Origin: Lunularia cruciata
Taxonomy: Eukaryota > Streptophyta > Marchantiopsida > Lunulariales > Lunulariaceae
Direction: 5' to 3'
NCBI GenBank assembly: GCA_948567375.1
Contig: OX419761.1
Span: 3,846,501-3,910,500 of the forward strand
DNA length: 64,000 nucleotides
The translations under genes and the position numbers were made by a program. The notes beneath the pieces are model-generated. The model did not search any database. It was not told the origin of the DNA and worked only from the letters and a program-made list of their open reading frames with translations. This document shows positions 11,920-22,937 of this stretch, piece after piece; the stretch's first letter is position 1; the number at the start of each line of letters is the position of its first letter.

Positions 11920-12589
11920 AGTGGCATTTGCAACAAACTATTGTTCAGTGCTCATAATTTTTGAGAATAGATAAAGTAAAGTGTTGTAAAGCAGTGCTTG
12001 TTGTTTGAGCTTAATTCCAAGTATCAACGTTGTGATTGTGTTTGTGAGTGTTTGGAGAATTTCAAAGTGCAAGTCAGTGTGTTTGTTGGATGTTTGATTC
12101 CGTGGGCTTGATCTTCATTCTGTGTGTTTGATCTTGAGTGAAGTGCAATTGGAGCACTGCCTTGACAGATCTGAGAGGAATTGTAGTGTTGGTAGTATTC
12201 TGCATTTGTGAGTGCAACGCAATGTTGATGTGAAGCAATTTTGATCAAGGAGGTTGTGCCTTCAGTAGAAGGGTGGAACACAATTTTGAGGTGAAGTCAT
12301 TTTGTAGTGAAGTGCCATTTTTGGAGGAGCCTGAATCATCACAATCAAGATTGTTTGGAAAGATTTGATGGAGTTGTGATTAAGGAATGTTAATTCGTGA
12401 CAAGACTGTGAGTCAGTGCTTGTTACTCTCTTCTAGGTATGGTTTCCACCTGAGAGATTAAAGATGTAACCAAGAAGAACTACATTGTGACATTTGACTT
12501 TGTATTTGACCAATTTTGACTAGTATCTCTGCGGAAACAAACTTTACTTACCTAATTACTGCAAAAGTGATATTTTTTAGGTTGTTACA

Positions 12590-14809
12590 CCAGTGTAGAC
12601 CAAGAAGTACAAGGAAGCCTTCATGCATCATTAAAAGACCCAAAAATGGGCCCAAATAGACAAGGTTGCAAGAACAAGCATGAGCAAATAAAAAGGGAAC
12701 CACAATGCCAGTCCAATCAAGAAAGTGACATTAGGATAATCCTTAGGTCTTGAGTTCTTCTGATAAAGAGAATTTGCAATCCACAAGTGGGTGGGATCAA
12801 GAAGCAAGGAGGGGAATGACCATCACTCATAGGGAACTCCCCATGTCAAAGAAACCCAAGTGAGTGGGGAGAAGCAGTCATCCCTAGTGAATGAGGAGGT
12901 GCCTCTAGACCAAGAGACTTCCTTCTCCTAAATTGAAGTTTCCTTTGAAGGAGAAGGAGGCAAGGTAGAGTTGGGCATGGAAGTGCAATCCACCATGGTG
13001 TTGGAAGCATTGAATCAGCCTGCCATTAAGAGAGAAGATTACATTGTGGTGGATAAGGACAAGGATATTTTGATATCCCAATTACAACTCAAGAAGACTC
13101 CTCTGATACTAGAAGGCAAGATAGTGTAGAGCTCACCTATGTTGCCTTCTAAAGGTCAATAGGTAGTGATTCCACCCATGTATATGTACCTAAGGATATT
13201 TGGATGACACCCTCATCATTGCATGAGAGAAGATTCTCAAGTGCAAAGAAGTGGAAGGGTTAAGGAGATAACTCTCCTTAGACTTGGATGAAGTAATAGC
13301 AGCTATAGCTAAAATCATAGCAATAGCTAAAGTGTTGGGAAGCAAAAGATTGGTGAGAGTGAAAGGAATGCCAAGTTCTCTATCAAGACCTCAAGAAGAC
13401 CATACTATGATGGCCATGATACTTGTTGGAGCCATTCCCAAAACTCAGAAGCGGCCTTGACACCACAATAGGGAGAAATGAGGACTAGCTTGATCCCACC
13501 ATCCTATGAAATGCCAAGATAAGACTATCTTGTGAATTACCCACACCTATTGACTTGGGTTTTTCACATGCGGGGCCAATACTAAAGCCTATTGAAGACC
13601 TATTACTGGCATATTGGGACATCAACCCAACCATGATGGATAACAAGTGCCTAATACAATTCTTACACTATCAAGTTTGAAAAGCCGTTTAGGAGAAGTT
13701 GGAAATAGAGAAGGAGCTGACCAAGGCTCACGCTAGTATTGTGCACTTGGAAACTCAACTTTCTAAGCTCTAGCAACATTTCCAATATTTTAAGCAGAAG
13801 CTAGACCAACTAACAACTTTTAAGGTCATGCCATTTGGAAGAGGGTTTGTGGTCACCAAAGGGAGAAGTTGTCAACATGAGAAAATTTTAGCAGGTCAGA
13901 CAAGAGAAGGAAAAATGGTCTCAAGTGCCAACTCATCACAAGTTTGTGAGCTAGAGGAGGCTCTCACATAGAAAGTCACAAAGTTTCAGAGAGCCATAGG
14001 AGAACAAGATGTCTTGCCTACAAACTAGCAGGTGTGGAAGGAGGATAGTAACACCTTATTCTAATTTTACCAAATAGAGTTGCATCAAGTGAAGGCTGAA
14101 CTCATAGTGATGATGGTTTGTATTGCCCAACACAAACAAGCATGTGTAGACTACAAGGTGCCTCAAGAGAGAAATTAAAGAGGATGGAAGGAGAGATAGA
14201 CCTAATGAAGAAGGATATATCATGAGCACAATAGAAAAATGCTTGCTTAGATTCCAACGTACTAAAACTTAAGGGGTGGTCCAAGCATCATGTTGAGGAG
14301 ATGAGGAAGAAGCACAAGGAGCAACTTAGTGTGAGGGATGAGGAGGTGGCATATCTCAAGTGGGAACTAAAGGTTCTCTATAGCCAAAGCACCAAAGACA
14401 AGCATGCCCTTAACATAGCGGTGGAGAAGGCTCAGATGCTCATTGAGTAATTGACCATGATTGTCATTGTCCATAAAGACCATGTGCAGATCAAGCAAGA
14501 GGGGGACATAGAAGTGTAGTCCATCTAGGATACCCTAGATGAGGAGTAGATGCGAGTGATCACAATAGTGGTGGATACCATGAACTAGCAAAAAGCTCAA
14601 GTGGGAGAAGCAGCACTAACCTAGGTTGATTATGCAAAGCTTTGGGAGTTGAAGTTCGAGATATGTGCTTGAGGAACAAAGAAGTATTCACTTGAGCAAT
14701 TAGCTAGGTGGACAAGAAGCTATTGAAGCATATTGATGTCAAATTTGACAGCTTCCTATCCAAGTTTAGCCAAGAGCTAGAAGAATACAAGGAACATGTA
14801 GATGAGCTA
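12590..14809 (+). pseudogene. Y1: decayed coiled-coil coding part of an older X-related element
   Basis: About 2.2 kb lies between the X1 and X4 insertions. The plus strand reads, in short open pieces broken by many stops, as Glu/Lys/Gln-rich coiled-coil sequence (for example around 13680-14460), preceded by charged sequence. No piece is long. The same stretch continues past X4 from 20722 and ends at 22073 in an X-like terminus, so I treat it as one Y-type unit (Y1). Its 5' end is not certain: 4056-4296, left of X1, belongs to the same pre-insertion sequence, but I cannot find a TG terminus there. There is no functional gene. Confidence 0.5.
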
Positions 14810-15229
14810 TGTGGTGCCCACATTTTTTGTTTATTTCTGTTTATGTGGTGCCCACATTTTTTGTTTTTTTCAAAATGGAGAAGAAGAAGTGTATAGAGAA
14901 GTTGGATTGTGCCTGTATGGCCGAAGAAGGCAAAGAAAAGAGTAGTCGGGATGAAATCCAAAGTAAAGTGACTTTGGGTCATAAGGCAAAGTACTTGGAA
15001 ATGCCCTGACAGCATACAACCCAAAGTAAGGAGTCTTCGTATCAGAGGGAGCTCAACCCGAGGCAAAGTCTATCTAACAACCTTTTGTCGGGATGAGAAG
15101 TTCAAGAAAGGACCATTCAAAACTGGCGGCCCATACGCGCGAAGTATGATTGATAGTGATAGGTGCATGCAAGAGGTGTGATTTCTTGGTAGAAACTCGA
15201 ATTGAAGAGAGACGAAGAAAGCGCAACTC

Positions 15230-15237
15230 TATAAAAA
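15230..15237 (+). promoter_or_regulatory. TATA box before the X3 reading frame
   Basis: TATAAAAA lies 27 bp before the ATG at 15257, about 390 bp from the 5' end of the unit. The first long downstream in-frame Met is in EMGGGKKN (about 15394), which may be the real start if transcription begins about 30 bp after the box. Confidence 0.6.
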
Positions 15238-15256
15238 TTGAGCTTGCGATGAAGCA

Positions 15257-17833
15257 ATGTTGAGCAATTTTCCTTTGCCGTTGAGAAGTTGTCCTGCAGG
15301 TGATCGGGGGAAGGGAAATAGAGTGGAAGACGCGCTAGTGTGTAAGGGAGAAGTTGCAAGAGTGAAACCAAGAGATAGTGAGAAAGTAGGAGAGATGGGA
15401 GGAGGAAAGAAGAACTCCAAATTTGCAGTGAGGAATCATGCAATTCGGAGGTTAGATGTAATTGCAAGAATCAAAGTCTTGAGCCGACTTTGGATTACAT
15501 TCTTGGCATGGAATTGGAATCTTAGTTTTCTAGGTTTCATGACTGAGATCATCGAGAGCAAGTGTCTTGATGGACCCGAAGAAGAAGGGAAGATAGAAAA
15601 TCCGGCTTGCTGGACAAAGTTGGATTGGAAATTAGTACTCGGGAAGGAAGCAGGCATGGAGCAGGGTGTCACATTCTTGGGGAAGGGAGAGATAGCCAAA
15701 GAAACCTAAGAAGTGAGAGATGCATTCTTGTCAAAGCGGACAAAGAATGGGTACAAAGTTGAGAGCTATAAAGATCCTATCAAGAGGGGAATTGTGAGTG
15801 CTCTGATGGCAATCTTGAAGCCAGAGAGAACAACCTATGTGATGAAACACCAAGCGGTGTTCTTTCACAAATTGTTTGCAGGAGAACCAATAAATTGGGG
15901 GAGGTGTTTCCATGGGAGAACGTGACAAATGGTGTGGAATCTACGAGATAAATTGCCTCCACATTACATCGTGCCATTTGCAGCCCATTTCTACTTTGGG
16001 TTGAATTTGCTGAACTTGGTAGAGCAAACTCGGATGGTGTTGCATTTCCATCTGGATTTAAGAAGGGAGGTCGATGTAAAGGAGCAGCAGTACATCTTAC
16101 AAATCAGAAGCACCAACGAGTACTACAAGAAGACGGAGAAGAATGTGGAGATAGAAGTGAGTACTCCAAAATCAAAGAAGAGAAGTCGGCAAGGCAAAGC
16201 TGAAGACAAGACAAAATCTTGGAAGACCAGAAGAGGAAACCCGAGGCGAGGCATGATGGTGATCGAGTCAGAAGATGAAGACTCTGATGGTGAAGCTGAG
16301 TGCAAGTCCGAAGACTCAAAACGCAAGGAGGAGCCCGAGCTAACGCTACAAAGTGGAGATACGAGTAGCGATAGCGATGAAGGTGGAGAAATGGCGTCGG
16401 TGCAAATTGCTGCAGAGGAGGAAGAAGAAGTGCAGGCGGAGACCGAGGCCGAGGACAATACAAAGTTGGAGGATGAGATACCCGACGCCGAAGAGAAGAA
16501 GATTGCAGTTCAGAGGGGAGTTTGCTTGAGATGCAAGGCAAAATGTGATGCAAGTCCGAGTAAAGTAAAAGAAGAAATGAACAAAAGCTCGGGAAGGGAG
16601 GCGTCAGTTCCAACACAAAGACTACAGAGAAGAAGGTGAGTATCAGGTGAACACGAAGTGAGAAGGTAGATTGCTACGCAAGAGGAGGTAGTAACGAGCG
16701 ATGGAGTCGAGTACCTGCGGGAGGTTGTGTGTCCTCTATTGGTAAAGTTAGGGCACAGGAAGAAGGAGATGCAATCAAAGTGTCCAGAGGTGAAGACTGT
16801 GTTGCAAGTCTTAGCGCAATTAAAAGAAGAGAACTCGGAGTTGAAGAAAATCATAACCCGAGGTGAGGAGGAAAGTGAAGTGCTGCGAGCGGAGGCAGTA
16901 GTGAAGACTCAGGTAATTGAAGACCTGAAGAGAGAAGTGAGATATCAAGAAGAGTTTGTTAAGAAGAGTGACATAGCAAGGGAAAGGCAAGTAGCAGAAT
17001 ATGAGATCTTGAAGTAGCAGTTTCCTGATTCAAGAGTAGAACTTATCCATGCTATGGTGAGAGTAGTAGCAAAGGATCAAGAGCTTGATAGGGTGATGGA
17101 GAGTGTAGAAGAGAAGAAGCAGCTCTGGCAAAGAGAGTTAGCAGCATGATATAGGGAAGAAGAAAGATTACGAGAGTTACTTCGTAATCAGGAGGAGAAG
17201 ATTGTACAGAAGGAGAAGGAGAAGGAAATGGTGAAAGCCAAGTTCAAAGCAGAGTTGGCAATGTACAGGGAGGATTGGCTTGTAGATTGAGAGCGAGAAA
17301 GAAAAATGTGATTAGAGCCGCTGAAGGAGATTGTCCTCAAGATGAACGTGATGTTGAGTATAGAGGCCAGTGTTTGAATTGAAGAGACAAGGCTGCACTA
17401 GTTGAAATTGTTGGTGCATGAGACAAGGTGAAGACAGGCAAAAGATACCGATTTGAATGCACTGCTGATAAGTCTCAGGACTCGTGTAGATAGGAAGATA
17501 TTAGAGGTAGAAGATAATATTACAATTAGATTAGACTTAGTAAAGTTGGAGATAGAAAAACTTTGGAAGGATGTTAGAGCCAAACCCGAAGTAGATAACA
17601 TAGGAGTGCAGATGTCTTTGGAGTTACCATCGGAGACATTGGAGAAGAGTGGGTCAGGAGATGAAGGTTTAGAAGGGTTACCCACTAGTGGAATTTCATA
17701 TCAGGAAAGAGAATTGTTGGATCTGGTAGAAGAAGTAGAAGATGTGAAACCCGAGGATAGAGTAGTGGGAAGTAAATTTACTTCGGGTTTGGGTTTGAAA
17801 GCCGATGACGAAGTAGACATCGGATCGGAGTAG
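15257..17833 (+). pseudogene. Reference X-family reading frame (about 858 codons), interrupted only by stops
   Basis: Five open pieces (15257-15709, 15713-15925, 15929-16639, 16727-17017, 17453-17833) all lie in one frame over 2577 bp. Approximate layout by codon: 1-75, basic, Trp-rich N-terminus; 95-300, conserved domain (TTYVMKHQAVFFHKLF, PHYIVPFAAHFYFGLNLLN); 300-345, Lys/Arg-rich, NLS-like; 345-420, Glu/Asp/Ser tract with TLQSGDTSSDSDEGGEM; 420-490, basic; 490-730, coiled coil; 730-858, conserved tail with ALLISLRTRVDRKILEVED. About a dozen stops break it, many of them at positions where sister copies read CGA, CAA/CAG or TGG. Frame retention over 2.6 kb argues for past protein-coding selection. 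Function is unknown. The domain might be compared with plant-transposon-type domains by profile search, but I cannot assert a match. Confidence 0.85.
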
Positions 17834-19003
17834 TAACAGTTTTGAGATACGAAGAGGCAGATATGAAGAGATGCATTGTCATTTTGGATTTGCAAGTTAG
17901 AAAAGTTGTTGTAGAACAATATAGTTGTTAGAACCATCGATTTGTTCAGTACTTAAGAGTGGCATTCATAGTCAAATGTTGTTTAGTGCTCATAATTTCT
18001 GAGAATAGATAAAGCAAAGTGTTGTGAAGCAGTGCTCGTTGCTTAAGCTTGATTCCGAGTATCAATGTTGTACTTGTGTTTGTGAGTGTTTGGAGAAATT
18101 TGAAGTGCAAGTTAGTGTGCTTGTTGGATGTTGGATTCTGCAGCCTTGATCTTCATTTTGTGTGTTTGATCTTGAGTGAAGTGCAATCAAAGCAATGCCT
18201 TGACAGATCTGAGAGGAATTGTAGTGTTGGTAGTATTCTGCATTTATGAGTGCAGTGCGAGGTTGATGTGAAGCAATTTTGATCAAGGAAGTTGTGCCTT
18301 CAGTGGAGGGGTGGAACACAATTCTAAGGTGAAGTTGTTTTGCAGTGAAGTGTTGTTTTCGGGAGAGCCTAAATCATCACAATCAAGATTGTTTGGAATG
18401 AATTGATGGAATTGTGATTAAGGAGTGTGAAATTTGTGACAAGACTGCGATTCAGTGCTTGTTACTCTCTTCTGGGTGTAGTTTCTACCTAAGAGATTAA
18501 AGACGCAACCAAGAAGAACTACAATGTTACTATTTGACTTTGTATTTGGACATTTCTGACTCGTATCTCTGCGGGAACAAACTTTACTTACCCGATTACC
18601 GCAAAAGTGATATTTGTCGGGTTGTCACAGTTTATTAGCATTTGAGGGAAGAAGTAAGCACAAAAAGCCGAATTGTGAAAGAAGAATGGACGGAAGTGAC
18701 TTCAAAGGAAATTTGAAGAAGGCAAGATTGGATCTGATGATGGAGGTACTCAGAAGAAGGGTATGATGGAAAAAATTCCAAAGAGCATTGGGTCGGAAGG
18801 CGCAGGTGATACGAAGACCATCTAACAACCTTGGTACGTGGCAAGAAAGTACACTTCAAGAAATGGCGGAGGTAGAAGAAGCATGTCTTGACAGTGACCG
18901 GACATCAACATGCAGAAGAGGGGAAGTTGAATTTGAAATTAACTAAAGAATGACTGCAATTCAGGGTAAAATAAAATTGCAATTGCGAAGAGACAATTTG
19001 AAT

Positions 19004-19933
19004 ATGCCAAGTAAATTTCCAATTCCTTTGAGTAGTCATCCTGTAGTAATGCATGTCTGGAAGCCAATTGAGAGTGCAATTTTCTGAAATCCAGAAGGGT
19101 TTAGAGTGTCTCGTCTAGGAGAGGGCATTGTCTTTCAGTGCCAAAGAACAAGAGAGCAAATCATAGTGAAGAAGGTCACAAATGCTTTGGCGGTGCAAAG
19201 TTTTGCAATTTGTAGGATGTGGTAGCCAGAATCAAGGTCTTGAATAGATTTCATATTATGTTTTTAGCATGGAATTGGAATTTTATACAGAGTGCACAAT
19301 ATGCGGAGGAGCACAATATGCGGAGGAGAAGAAGACGCTTGCTGCTGAGTACAAAGATGAGTTGAAGATGTACCACGAAGAGTTGAAGGTAGAGCGATCT
19401 CGAGGGTATGAGTCGAAATCAGTAGGAGAAGTTGTAGGAAAGTTGCGAGCAATCTTGAGCACGGAGGCTAAAAGGAGATAGGAAGAAGCGTGTCTACATG
19501 AGTTAAAGTTGCTTGTATAGTAAACTTGGAAGAGAAAAGCCAAAGATGTGGATATGAACACGTTGCTGATCCAATTAAGGGAGCAAGTAGACTGGATTTG
19601 TTAGAAGTAGAAGACAATGTTAGTCTCAGATTAGATTTAGTCAATTCGGAGTTAGAGGAAATTAGTAATAGTGTGACAGCGGAGAGGAAGTCCGATGTTG
19701 CAGAAGTAGGAATTCAAGTGTCATCGGACTTGTTATTTGATACATTAGAGGGGAGTGGGTAAGGAGATAAAGAGTTAGATAAGTCACTCCTAAGTGCAAT
19801 TGTAGTTCCTAGTGTAGAAGTAGTAGAAGTAGTGCAGGAATTGGTAAAATAAGATATACCCAAAGAAGGAGAAGTGATAGGAAGATCATCGGGTTTGAAA
19901 GCAGATGATGAGGTAGACATCGGATTGGTGTAA
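19004..19933 (+). pseudogene. Remnant of the X reading frame in X4
   Basis: ATG at 19004 begins an X7-like N-terminus that breaks down near 19220. At about 19275-19330 the sequence jumps straight into the coiled coil, where a 17-bp string GCACAATATGCGGAGGA is tandemly doubled. The open piece 19269-19481 and the tail (to the stop at 19931) follow. The whole conserved domain and acidic tract are gone. Confidence 0.75.
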
Positions 19934-21459
19934 GTAACAATTTTGAGATAGGAAGAGGTAGATATGAAGAGATGGATTGTCAGTTTGGATCTTCAGGTAG
20001 GAAGAGATGTTAGGAAGCATTGCATAAGTAGGAAGAGAACTACCGTTTGCTTTAGTATTTAAGGGGAGTATTCACAGTATTATGTTGTTCAGTATTCATA
20101 TTTCTGAAGATAGATAAAGCAAAGTGTTGTTTTGAATGCTCGTCGCTTGAGCTTAATTCTGATTGTCAATTCTGTGTTTGTGTTTGTGAGTGTGTGGAGA
20201 ATTCTGAAGTGCAAGTCAATGTGTTTGTGGATGTTGGATTCTGTAGCCTTGATCTTCATTTAGTGTGTTTGATCCTGAGTGAAGCGCATAGGAGCAATGC
20301 CTTGATAGATCTGAGAAGAATTACAGTGTTGGTAGTATTCTGCATTTGTGAGTGCAGTATGAAGTTGATGTGAAGCAATTTTGATCGAGGAAGTTGTGCC
20401 TTCAATGGAGGGGTGGAACACAATTCTGAGACAAAGTGAAGTGCCGTCTTTGGGAGAATCTGAATCATCACAATCAAGAGTTGTTTGGACAAAATATGCT
20501 ATGTTGTGATTCTATGTGTGTGTATTTGTGACAAGTTGTCAAGATTGTGAGCTTGTTATTCTCTTCTGGGTGTAGTTTCTACCTGAGAGATTAAAGAAGA
20601 AATCAAGAAGAACTACAATTACTGTTTGACTTTGTATTTGACCAATTCTGAATCATATCTCTACGGGAATGAACTTTACTTACCTGATTATTGCAAAACT
20701 GATCTTTGATGGGTTGTCACAAGCTAATTCTAAGATGTAGAGGAGAAGATGCATTGGAACAGCTGAGTAGGTCATGGAAGTAGAGACTTGTTGACCCTTT
20801 GTACATATGTAAGATCAGTTACACCCTCGGGGTACAATCAGTATGCCATGATCATCAGAGTCAACCTTCATCATGGTGGGAGACCATAGTAGTCAAGCAT
20901 CATTATGATGGCCTACTTGTGGGGATCAAACATCAGTAAAAGAACAATGTGTATATAAGAATGATGATGGTTGTATATAGTAGGATTGTTTGTCTTTGCC
21001 ATGTCATTGGGACCCCTCTTCCAACACCTAGTTGGAAGTCCATAACTTGTAGTGTGTACAATAGGTGCCCTTTTGTAGGTGGGACCATCACAATATTAAT
21101 TGGGTAGGATAGAGTAGATACATTAGGATAAGTACCAACTGGTTTTAGAGCATAATCAAGGGATTGTGGCATCACATAGCCATGGATGCACCCCATCATT
21201 TTGTACTAGAAAGTATAAAGGGAATCACCTTGATATGATATGAGTTTAGTGTTAAGTATTTAGTGTTCAGAGTTAAGTTGTTTATTTGAGTATAGTTCAG
21301 CTCATGCATGTGTGGAATTACAACTTCATAATTTTGTTATCTATGTTTGTGTGTATGGTCAAAATGTGATTTTTTTTGTATGTATGAATGAAATTTTGTG
21401 TTGGAGACAATGCAATAATGACCTCTATGATCCTTACCGTGTCAATGTTAGTGTCAAAT

Positions 21460-21491
21460 ATCATACACAATACTAACATATTGTGTATGAT
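21460..21491. repeat. Perfect 13-bp inverted repeat
   Basis: ATCATACACAATA and its exact reverse complement are separated by the 6-nt loop CTAACA. AT-rich and isolated; no terminator or element boundary can be tied to it. Confidence 0.8.
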
Positions 21492-21493
21492 TT

Positions 21494-21718
21494 TTGATCA
21501 TTGGGTGGAGTAGTGTTGAGGAACTCAAAATAAGAATGCATGTGCTAAGGTACAGGAAGGCAATCAGGCTTGACCGAGGTGTTAGATCCCTTGATGTTCT
21601 GAAGTATCAAGGAAAAGTGCTGACTGGCCACAAGGGCTATGAGTATTATGAATTATCACAAGAAAAAAATCCCATCTGGTCACAAAATTGTAGTATAGCG
21701 GTGAGGAATGCCTTCTAG
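21494..21718 (+). other. Unassigned 74-codon open frame
   Basis: The frame is open from ATG at 21494 with a balanced amino-acid composition, including charged residues, RYRKAIRLDRG and KGYEYYEL. I recognise no domain. It lies just after the hairpin in the 3' part of Y1, where other X/Y copies are non-coding. It could be captured sequence or a chance frame. Confidence 0.2.
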
Positions 21719-22073
21719 GAAGGGAAGAATGTCTTCATTAGCACTATAGTATGCATGATATAGGTGACTAAAAGGGTAAAGACCTTTGGGGCTGAAAACC
21801 TCCCATATAGACACCTTCAAGAGCCAAGAGCCAAGATATCTTTCATGAATGTGATTTGTATGTGCAATTTTCTTTTCTATATTGTATCATTGTGGGGTGC
21901 AATACCGTCTTCTAGGAATTGTCTCATCCAAGAGAATAAAAACATAACAATAGATGACTCATGATGAAGTGACACTAATTCCTTCATGACAAGCCACTTC
22001 CGAACCATATCCGTGTGGGAACAACCTGTTCTTACCTATTATACTATTAGTATGTTGACATTGGGTTGTCATA

Positions 22074-22937
22074 CTCCTTCTAATGAGCAAACTTCAATAG
22101 GCACAACTTCTTTACTTTGTTGAACTTTTGATCCACATGAAGTGAGTTGGTCCATCTATACTTCCTTGTAGGTTCTTCCTTTCAGCTTCTACACCTAAAA
22201 TTACAATTTATGGATCTGATAATTTGTAGCTCTCCCTTTTGCTTCTTCTTGGAGCATTTCCACAAATTGTGCATGTACTTCTTCTACTTGGCATAGTTCC
22301 TCTTTCTTCTTCATCTCAATTTGGAGGCAGTGCACCTAAGAGTCTTCTTTGGCCATCTTATGCCTTTGCTCAAGTTTCTCTCCCTTCTCTAGGGCCAAAG
22401 CCAACTCCTATGCTTGAGTTTTCAACTATGTTGCCACCTCCTTACAATACTTGAGCATCTAAAGATGAGGACTTTGCTTCCTCTAAAATATGTACTAAAG
22501 GCTCCTTTGTCTTGACATCTATCTCTTCTTTGTGTTTGATTGCATCGTTATCTTTGGGCCAAATGACACCTTGAACTTTGGGCTGAAGTTCCTCTCCTTC
22601 CTTTGAGTGCTTCTAGTTCTTCTCCAATGATGGGGATCAAGATGTGGGGCTTAGGATTGTGGGCTCTAGTCCAATAACCTCCTTCTACACTTCATCTACC
22701 TCATCATTATCATCTCTCACTTCTTTGGCTTCTTTTATCACTATAGATTTGGGGGCATCCTTGAACTATTCTTCTTCTTTGTGGTCTTCCTCCTTGGACT
22801 GCAAAGTAAAGCAACCTTCTTTCTCTTCTTCATTCTCTTCATACAAATCCACTTCTTCTTTTTCCATGGTGTCAAATGTCACTTTGATGACTAGAGAATT
22901 ATTCTTCACTCATTTGTTGGTTGGTGTGGTTGCCAAG
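22074..22937 (-). pseudogene. Y2: decayed acidic and coiled-coil coding segment
   Basis: On the minus strand from 22937 downwards, short open pieces encode an acidic tract (EEVDLYEENEEEKEGCFTLQSKEED) followed by coiled-coil sequence. CFTLQS corresponds to ELTLQSGD in the X protein, so this is the middle part of an X-related frame. It is bordered on the left by the Y1 terminus and on the right by the Y3 terminus. Many stops; not functional. Confidence 0.5.

Larger units (their letters stand above)
4297..12589 (+). mobile_element. X1: full-length X-family unit with two nested insertions
   Basis: X1 begins TGTGGTACC at 4297 and ends GTTGTTACA at 12589. The target duplication CCAGT is perfect on both sides (4292-4296 and 12590-12594). 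It is interrupted by a solo gypsy LTR (4377-5068, with GGCC duplicated) and by X2 (5108-8918, with GTAAC duplicated). Removing both and their duplications leaves about 3.78 kb, the normal X length. The reading frame remains at 9221-11795. A TATA box at 9194-9200 lies 27 bp before its ATG, and a second box, TATTTAAG, at 11912-11919 lies about 670 bp from the 3' end. X1 is inserted in older sequence related to Y1. Confidence 0.93.
14844..18629 (+). mobile_element. X3: complete X-family unit nested in X4
   Basis: 3786 bp from TGTGGTGCCCACA to GGGTTGTCACA, with a perfect GTTTA duplication (14839-14843 and 18630-18634). This is the best reference copy: both ends, both TATA-like boxes and a reading frame without a single frameshift can be followed. 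The 5' terminus TGTGG-TGC-CCACA is a small perfect hairpin; the 3' end is not its inverted or direct repeat. A unit with no terminal duplication but integrase-type borders is what a solo LTR looks like. Confidence 0.95.
14810..20721 (+). mobile_element. X4: internally deleted X-family unit hosting X3
   Basis: X4 begins TGTGGTGCCCACA at 14810 and ends GGGTTGTCACA at 20721, with a perfect AGCTA duplication (14805-14809 and 20722-20726). X3 is inserted only 34 bp from its 5' end. After removing X3 (3786 bp) and one GTTTA, only about 2.1 kb remains, so some 1.6 kb of the coding region has been lost. Its sequence is closer to X7 and X9 than to X2, X3 and X11, which indicates at least two X subfamilies. 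Confidence 0.93.
20722..22073 (+). mobile_element. Y1 3' region ending in an X-like terminus
   Basis: This continues the Y1 sequence interrupted by X4. Its last 150 bp are a diverged version of the X 3' end: a segment like TTCTGGGTGTAGTTTCTACC, then GGGAACAA, TTACC, and a final GGGTTGTCATA at 22073 where X has GGGTTGTCACA. I read it as the 3' end of an older relative of X. The stretch 20740-21440 holds no coding signal that I can support; 21460-21491 is a hairpin and 21494-21718 an unassigned open frame. Confidence 0.55.

Noticed and set aside
14844-18629. X as a DNA transposon or Helitron
   Set aside because: There are no terminal inverted repeats beyond TGTG/CACA, no transposase or helicase, and the 5-bp duplication with TG...CA fits retroviral-type integration better.
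4252-22078. CTCCT on both sides (4252-4256 and 22074-22078) as the target duplication of Y1
   Set aside because: The right border is a good X-like terminus, but the left one is followed by ACCTAGTGGG with no TG start, so the match of five bases may be chance.
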